From: Paracoccus thiocyanatus
GTDB taxonomy: Bacteria > Pseudomonadota > Alphaproteobacteria > Rhodobacterales > Rhodobacteraceae
NCBI RefSeq assembly: GCF_900156255.1
Contig: NZ_FTMK01000029.1
Coordinates: 1-35,527 of the forward strand
Direction: 5' to 3'
Length of the DNA: 35,527 nt
Shown: positions 33,006 through 35,527 of the stretch, in pieces
Numbering within the stretch: the first letter of the stretch is position 1
Layout of the letters: every line of letters starts with the position of its first letter
Position numbers and translations under genes: made by a program
Notes under the pieces: model-generated
What the model saw: the letters and a program-made list of their open reading frames with translations, nothing else
What the model was told of the DNA's origin: nothing
The model's database searches: none

Positions 33006-33552
33006 CCCCAGGCCAATCTGCGCCCTTGGCGCCGCCGCCCCGCAAACCTGTCGGATCGGTGCCGTGACCTTGACCGAAAATGCGGATCTGGGCCTTGCCT
33101 CGCTGGCCCTGCGCCGCGGGGCCGCGGTGCCGCAGATCGGGGTTGCGCTGCCGGGACCCGGCGGCTGGGCCGAGGGGTCCGGCATCGCTGCCTTCTGGAC
33201 CGGACCGGAACAGTGGATGGTCGAATTTCCCGGCCGCGCGGCCGCGGATGTGGCAGGTGAACTGATCGCGGCGGCGCCCGGCTGCTCGATCACCGAACAG
33301 ACCGACGGCTTCGTCGCCTTCGAGATCACCGCGTCCGAGCCGCAATTGCTGGCGCTGCTGTCCAGGCTGGTGAATATTGACCCCGCCCGGCTTGGCCCAG
33401 GCACGGCCACCCGGACCGGCTTTCACCACATGAGCGTCTTTGTCATTCGCCGTGCCGCCGACCGGCTGGCGCTGATCGGGATGCGATCCGCCGCAGGCAC
33501 GATCTGGCACGCGCTGGTCGAGGCGGCGCAGCGGCAGGAGGTGCCGGCATGA
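32998..33552 (+). CDS. soxG: Sarcosine oxidase gamma subunit
   Basis: Subunit of 184 residues with weak GcvT-like character. Recognisable stretches are [14 protein letters not shown] and [16 protein letters not shown], and [19 protein letters not shown] near the end. The start is GTG at 32998, inside the last codons of soxA, with AAGGAGA about 10 nt ahead; no ATG is suitable. It completes the four-subunit enzyme and overlaps folD by 4 nt, so the folate enzyme is made along with it. Confidence 0.88.
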   Translation: MTDPRPICALGAAAPQTCRIGAVTLTENADLGLASLALRRGAAVPQIGVALPGPGGWAEGSGIAAFWTGPEQWMVEFPGRAAADVAGELIAAAPGCSITEQTDGFVAFEITASEPQLLALLSRLVNIDPARLGPGTATRTGFHHMSVFVIRRAADRLALIGMRSAAGTIWHALVEAAQRQEVPA

Positions 33553-34445
33553 CGGCCGACCGGATCGACGGCAAGTCATTTTCTGCGGTTCTTCGGGGTC
33601 GGGTTTCGGCTGCTGTCGGGCGCCTGGCTGCCGAGCGCGGGGTGGCGCCGGGCCTGGCGGTGGTTCTGGTGGGCGAGGATCCGGCCAGCCAGGTCTATGT
33701 CCGCAACAAGGGCATCCAGACCCGCGACGCCGGCATGAACTCGTGGGAGCATCGGTTGCCGGCCAGCACGGCGCAGGCCGAGTTGATGGCGCTGATCGGG
33801 CGGCTGAATGCCGACCCGGCCGTGCATGGCATCCTGGTGCAGCTGCCGCTGCCCGGGCATATGGACGCGGGCGCGGTGATCGACGCCATCGACCCGGCGA
33901 AGGACGTGGACGGGTTCCATGTCCTGAACGTGGGCCGCCTGGGGACCGGGCAGAAGGCGATGGTGCCCTGCACGCCCTTGGGCTGCCTGCTGCTGCTCAA
34001 GGAGCAGCTCGGCGATCTGTCGGGGCTGGACGCGGTGGTGGTGGGGCGCTCCAACATCGTCGGCAAGCCGATGGCGCAATTGCTGCTGGCCGAGAACTGC
34101 ACCGTGACCGTGGCGCATTCGCGGACCCGCGACCTGGCCGAACATTGCCGGCGCGCCGACATCCTGGTCGCGGCGGTGGGCCGGCCGGGGATGATCCGGG
34201 GCGACTGGATCAAGCCCGGCGCCACGGTGATCGACGTGGGCATCAACCGCATCGAGGAGGCGGGCCGGGCGCGGCTGGTCGGCGACGTGGATTTCGAGGG
34301 CGCGGTGCAGGTCGCGGGCGCCATCACCCCGGTGCCGGGGGGCGTGGGGCCGATGACCATCGCCTGCCTGCTGGCCAATACCCTGACCGCCTGCTGCCGG
34401 GCACAGGGCTGGCCCGAGCCTGATTTCGCCAAGACGGGGGGCTGA
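33549..34445 (+). CDS. folD: Methylene-THF dehydrogenase/cyclohydrolase
   Basis: Bifunctional folate enzyme of 298 residues. It oxidises 5,10-methylene-THF with NADP and hydrolyses the product to 10-formyl-THF. Tyr50 and Lys54 ([12 protein letters not shown]) are the catalytic pair, QLPLPGHM and DVDGFHVLN follow, [14 protein letters not shown] is the NADP site, and [11 protein letters not shown] is near the C-terminus. It is joined to soxG by an ATGA overlap, so it handles the methylene-THF produced by sarcosine oxidase. A housekeeping copy may exist elsewhere. Confidence 0.95.
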   Translation: MTADRIDGKSFSAVLRGRVSAAVGRLAAERGVAPGLAVVLVGEDPASQVYVRNKGIQTRDAGMNSWEHRLPASTAQAELMALIGRLNADPAVHGILVQLPLPGHMDAGAVIDAIDPAKDVDGFHVLNVGRLGTGQKAMVPCTPLGCLLLLKEQLGDLSGLDAVVVGRSNIVGKPMAQLLLAENCTVTVAHSRTRDLAEHCRRADILVAAVGRPGMIRGDWIKPGATVIDVGINRIEEAGRARLVGDVDFEGAVQVAGAITPVPGGVGPMTIACLLANTLTACCRAQGWPEPDFAKTGG

Positions 34446-34469
34446 CCGCCTGACAGCGCGGCCGGGGCC

Positions 34470-34506
34470 GGGGGCGCTTCGCCCCCCGGACCCCCCGAGG
34501 ATATTT
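34470..34506. terminator. GC hairpin with GAGGATATTT tail after folD
   Basis: GGGGGCG (34470-34476) and CGCCCCC (34480-34486) form a perfect 7-bp stem with loop CTT, then GGACCCCCCGAGGATATTT follows. The tail is the inverted version of the AAATATCCTGGGGGG sequence at 13206. It may end or weaken transcription from folD before purU. Confidence 0.5.
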
Positions 34507-34552
34507 GCACACGGAAGAAACCAGGGCCTTGGCCCTTTCAAGGGAGAGCCAG

Positions 34553-35437
34553 ATGAAGAAATACACACTGACAGTCGCCTGCCCCTCGACCCGCGGCATC
34601 GTCGCCACCGTGGCCGGCTTCCTGGCCGAGCATGGCTGCAACATCACCGATTCCAGCCAGTTCGACGATACCGAGACCGGGCGCTTCTTCATGCGGGTCA
34701 GCTTCGTCTCCGAAGAGGGCGTGGGGCTGGAGGCGCTGCGCGAGGGGCTGGCCGGGCCGGCCCGGCCCTTCGGCATGGATTACGCCATCCATGACGAGGC
34801 CGAGAAGATGAAGGTGGTGATCATGGTCAGCCGCTTTGGCCATTGCCTGAACGACCTTCTGTATCGCTGGCGCATCGGGGCGCTGCCGATCGACATCGTG
34901 GCGGTGATCAGCAATCACATGGACTACCAGAAGGTGGTGGTGAACCACGACCTTCCCTTTCACTGCATCAAGGTGAGCAAGGAAAACAAGGCCGAGGCCG
35001 AGGCGCAGCTGATGGCGGTGGTCGCGGAATCGGGGGCCGAGCTGGTGGTGCTGGCGCGCTACATGCAGGTGCTGTCGGATGCGCTGTGCAAGAAGATGTC
35101 GGGACGTATCATCAACATCCACCATTCCTTCCTGCCGAGCTTCAAGGGCGCCAACCCCTACAAGCAGGCCTTCGAGCGCGGGGTGAAGCTGATCGGCGCG
35201 ACCAGCCATTACGTGACCGCGGACCTGGACGAGGGCCCGATCATCGAGCAGGACATCATCCGGGTGACGCATGCGCAATCGCCCGAGGACTATGTCAGCC
35301 TTGGCCGGGACGTGGAAAGCCAGGTGCTGGCCCGCGCCATCCACGCCCATATCCACCGCCGGGTGTTCCTGAACGGCAACAAGACCGTGGTCTTCCCGGC
35401 CTCGCCCGGCAGCCATGCCTCCGAGCGCATGGGCTGA
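34553..35437 (+). CDS. purU: Formyltetrahydrofolate deformylase
   Basis: Enzyme of 294 residues releasing formate and THF from 10-formyl-THF. An N-terminal ACT domain (about 5-80, TLTVACPSTRGIVATVAGFL) is followed by a formyltransferase-like domain. Its catalytic Asn188 and His190 lie in INIHHSFLPSFKG and Asp226 in TADLDEGPI. The start at 34553 has AGGGAGAG ahead; the TTG upstream adds 16 unrelated residues. With folD it completes the route from the sarcosine methyl group to formate and recycles the THF needed by SoxA. It lies 107 nt after folD, behind a hairpin, so it may be partly uncoupled. Confidence 0.93.
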   Translation: MKKYTLTVACPSTRGIVATVAGFLAEHGCNITDSSQFDDTETGRFFMRVSFVSEEGVGLEALREGLAGPARPFGMDYAIHDEAEKMKVVIMVSRFGHCLNDLLYRWRIGALPIDIVAVISNHMDYQKVVVNHDLPFHCIKVSKENKAEAEAQLMAVVAESGAELVVLARYMQVLSDALCKKMSGRIINIHHSFLPSFKGANPYKQAFERGVKLIGATSHYVTADLDEGPIIEQDIIRVTHAQSPEDYVSLGRDVESQVLARAIHAHIHRRVFLNGNKTVVFPASPGSHASERMG

Positions 35438-35527
35438 GCCGCACCGGACTGCCCCGGTTCTTGCGTGGAAAAATATCCCCGCCGGAGGCCGGCAACGCCG
35501 AAGGCCGGGGAAATTGGGCCAAGAAGG
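35438..35527. repeat. Intergenic end of window with AATATCC motif
   Basis: After purU the sequence contains AAAAATATCCCCGCCGG (35470-35486), related to the AATATCC elements at 13206 and, inverted, at 34490, then a GC-rich part with short inverted pieces (CCGGC/GCCGG). No gene is visible to the window edge. Confidence 0.4.

Noticed and set aside
29922..33410. A 1162-codon open frame on the minus strand across soxD, soxA and soxG
   Set aside because: It is a by-product of high-GC codon use opposite well-recognised sox genes; the translation is low-complexity and resembles no protein family.
1..35527. Mobile elements, phage genes, CRISPR arrays, tRNA or rRNA genes
   Set aside because: No transposase, integrase, spaced repeat array or RNA gene structure was seen on either strand.

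Overview
The window reads as chromosome of an alphaproteobacterium of the Rhodobacteraceae, most likely Paracoccus or a close relative. This is inferred from three things: very high GC, the recognisable proteins (for example a sorbitol dehydrogenase of the Rhodobacter SmoS type), and GC-rich intergenic hairpins joined to an AATATCC(T/C) motif of the kind seen in that group. No tRNA, rRNA, insertion sequence, phage gene or CRISPR array is visible. Almost the whole window is catabolic and transport gene clusters, each with its own regulator.

Region 1 (1-8055): a minus-strand operon of two sugar-type ABC permeases, a periplasmic binding protein, a cytoplasmic-looking sulfatase, an ABC ATPase and a SmoS-like polyol dehydrogenase. 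A ClC-type channel/antiporter follows and is cut by the window edge. A divergent LysR-type regulator sits at the head. The arrangement suggests import of a sulfated sugar or polyol, desulfation in the cytosol, then oxidation.

Region 2 (8106-12793): an osmotic-stress block on the minus strand, with a YbdG-type mechanosensitive channel and a proVWX-type glycine betaine importer.

Region 3 (12794-13927): a decayed stretch with a frameshifted fragment of a 3-hydroxyacyl-CoA dehydrogenase, GC-rich hairpins and a MarR-family gene broken by an in-frame TAG.

Region 4 (14003-20971): the homogentisate pathway. hmgA stands alone. fahA, maiA and a complete TRAP transporter (dctP, dctQ, dctM) form a chain of 4-nt overlaps. 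An intact MarR regulator is divergent from hmgA. A palindrome GTTGCATATGCAAC lies in the hmgA/marR intergenic region, and near copies lie upstream of fahA, so one regulator probably controls both units.

Region 5 (21047-27353): two related modules, each with a LuxR-type regulator divergent from a flavin-dependent aromatic monooxygenase gene that overlaps a tiny DUF2783-like gene. The first module also carries a metallo-beta-lactamase-fold protein. Their position beside the homogentisate genes suggests they hydroxylate aromatic acids, possibly feeding the ring-cleavage pathway. This is the least described part of the window.

Region 6 (27426-35437): an AraC/GlxA-family activator divergent from soxBDAG (heterotetrameric sarcosine oxidase), then folD and purU. 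This unit turns sarcosine into glycine and passes the methyl carbon through methylene-THF to formate. The delta subunit lacks every cysteine of its usual zinc site. With region 2, the window can both import glycine betaine and finish its breakdown.
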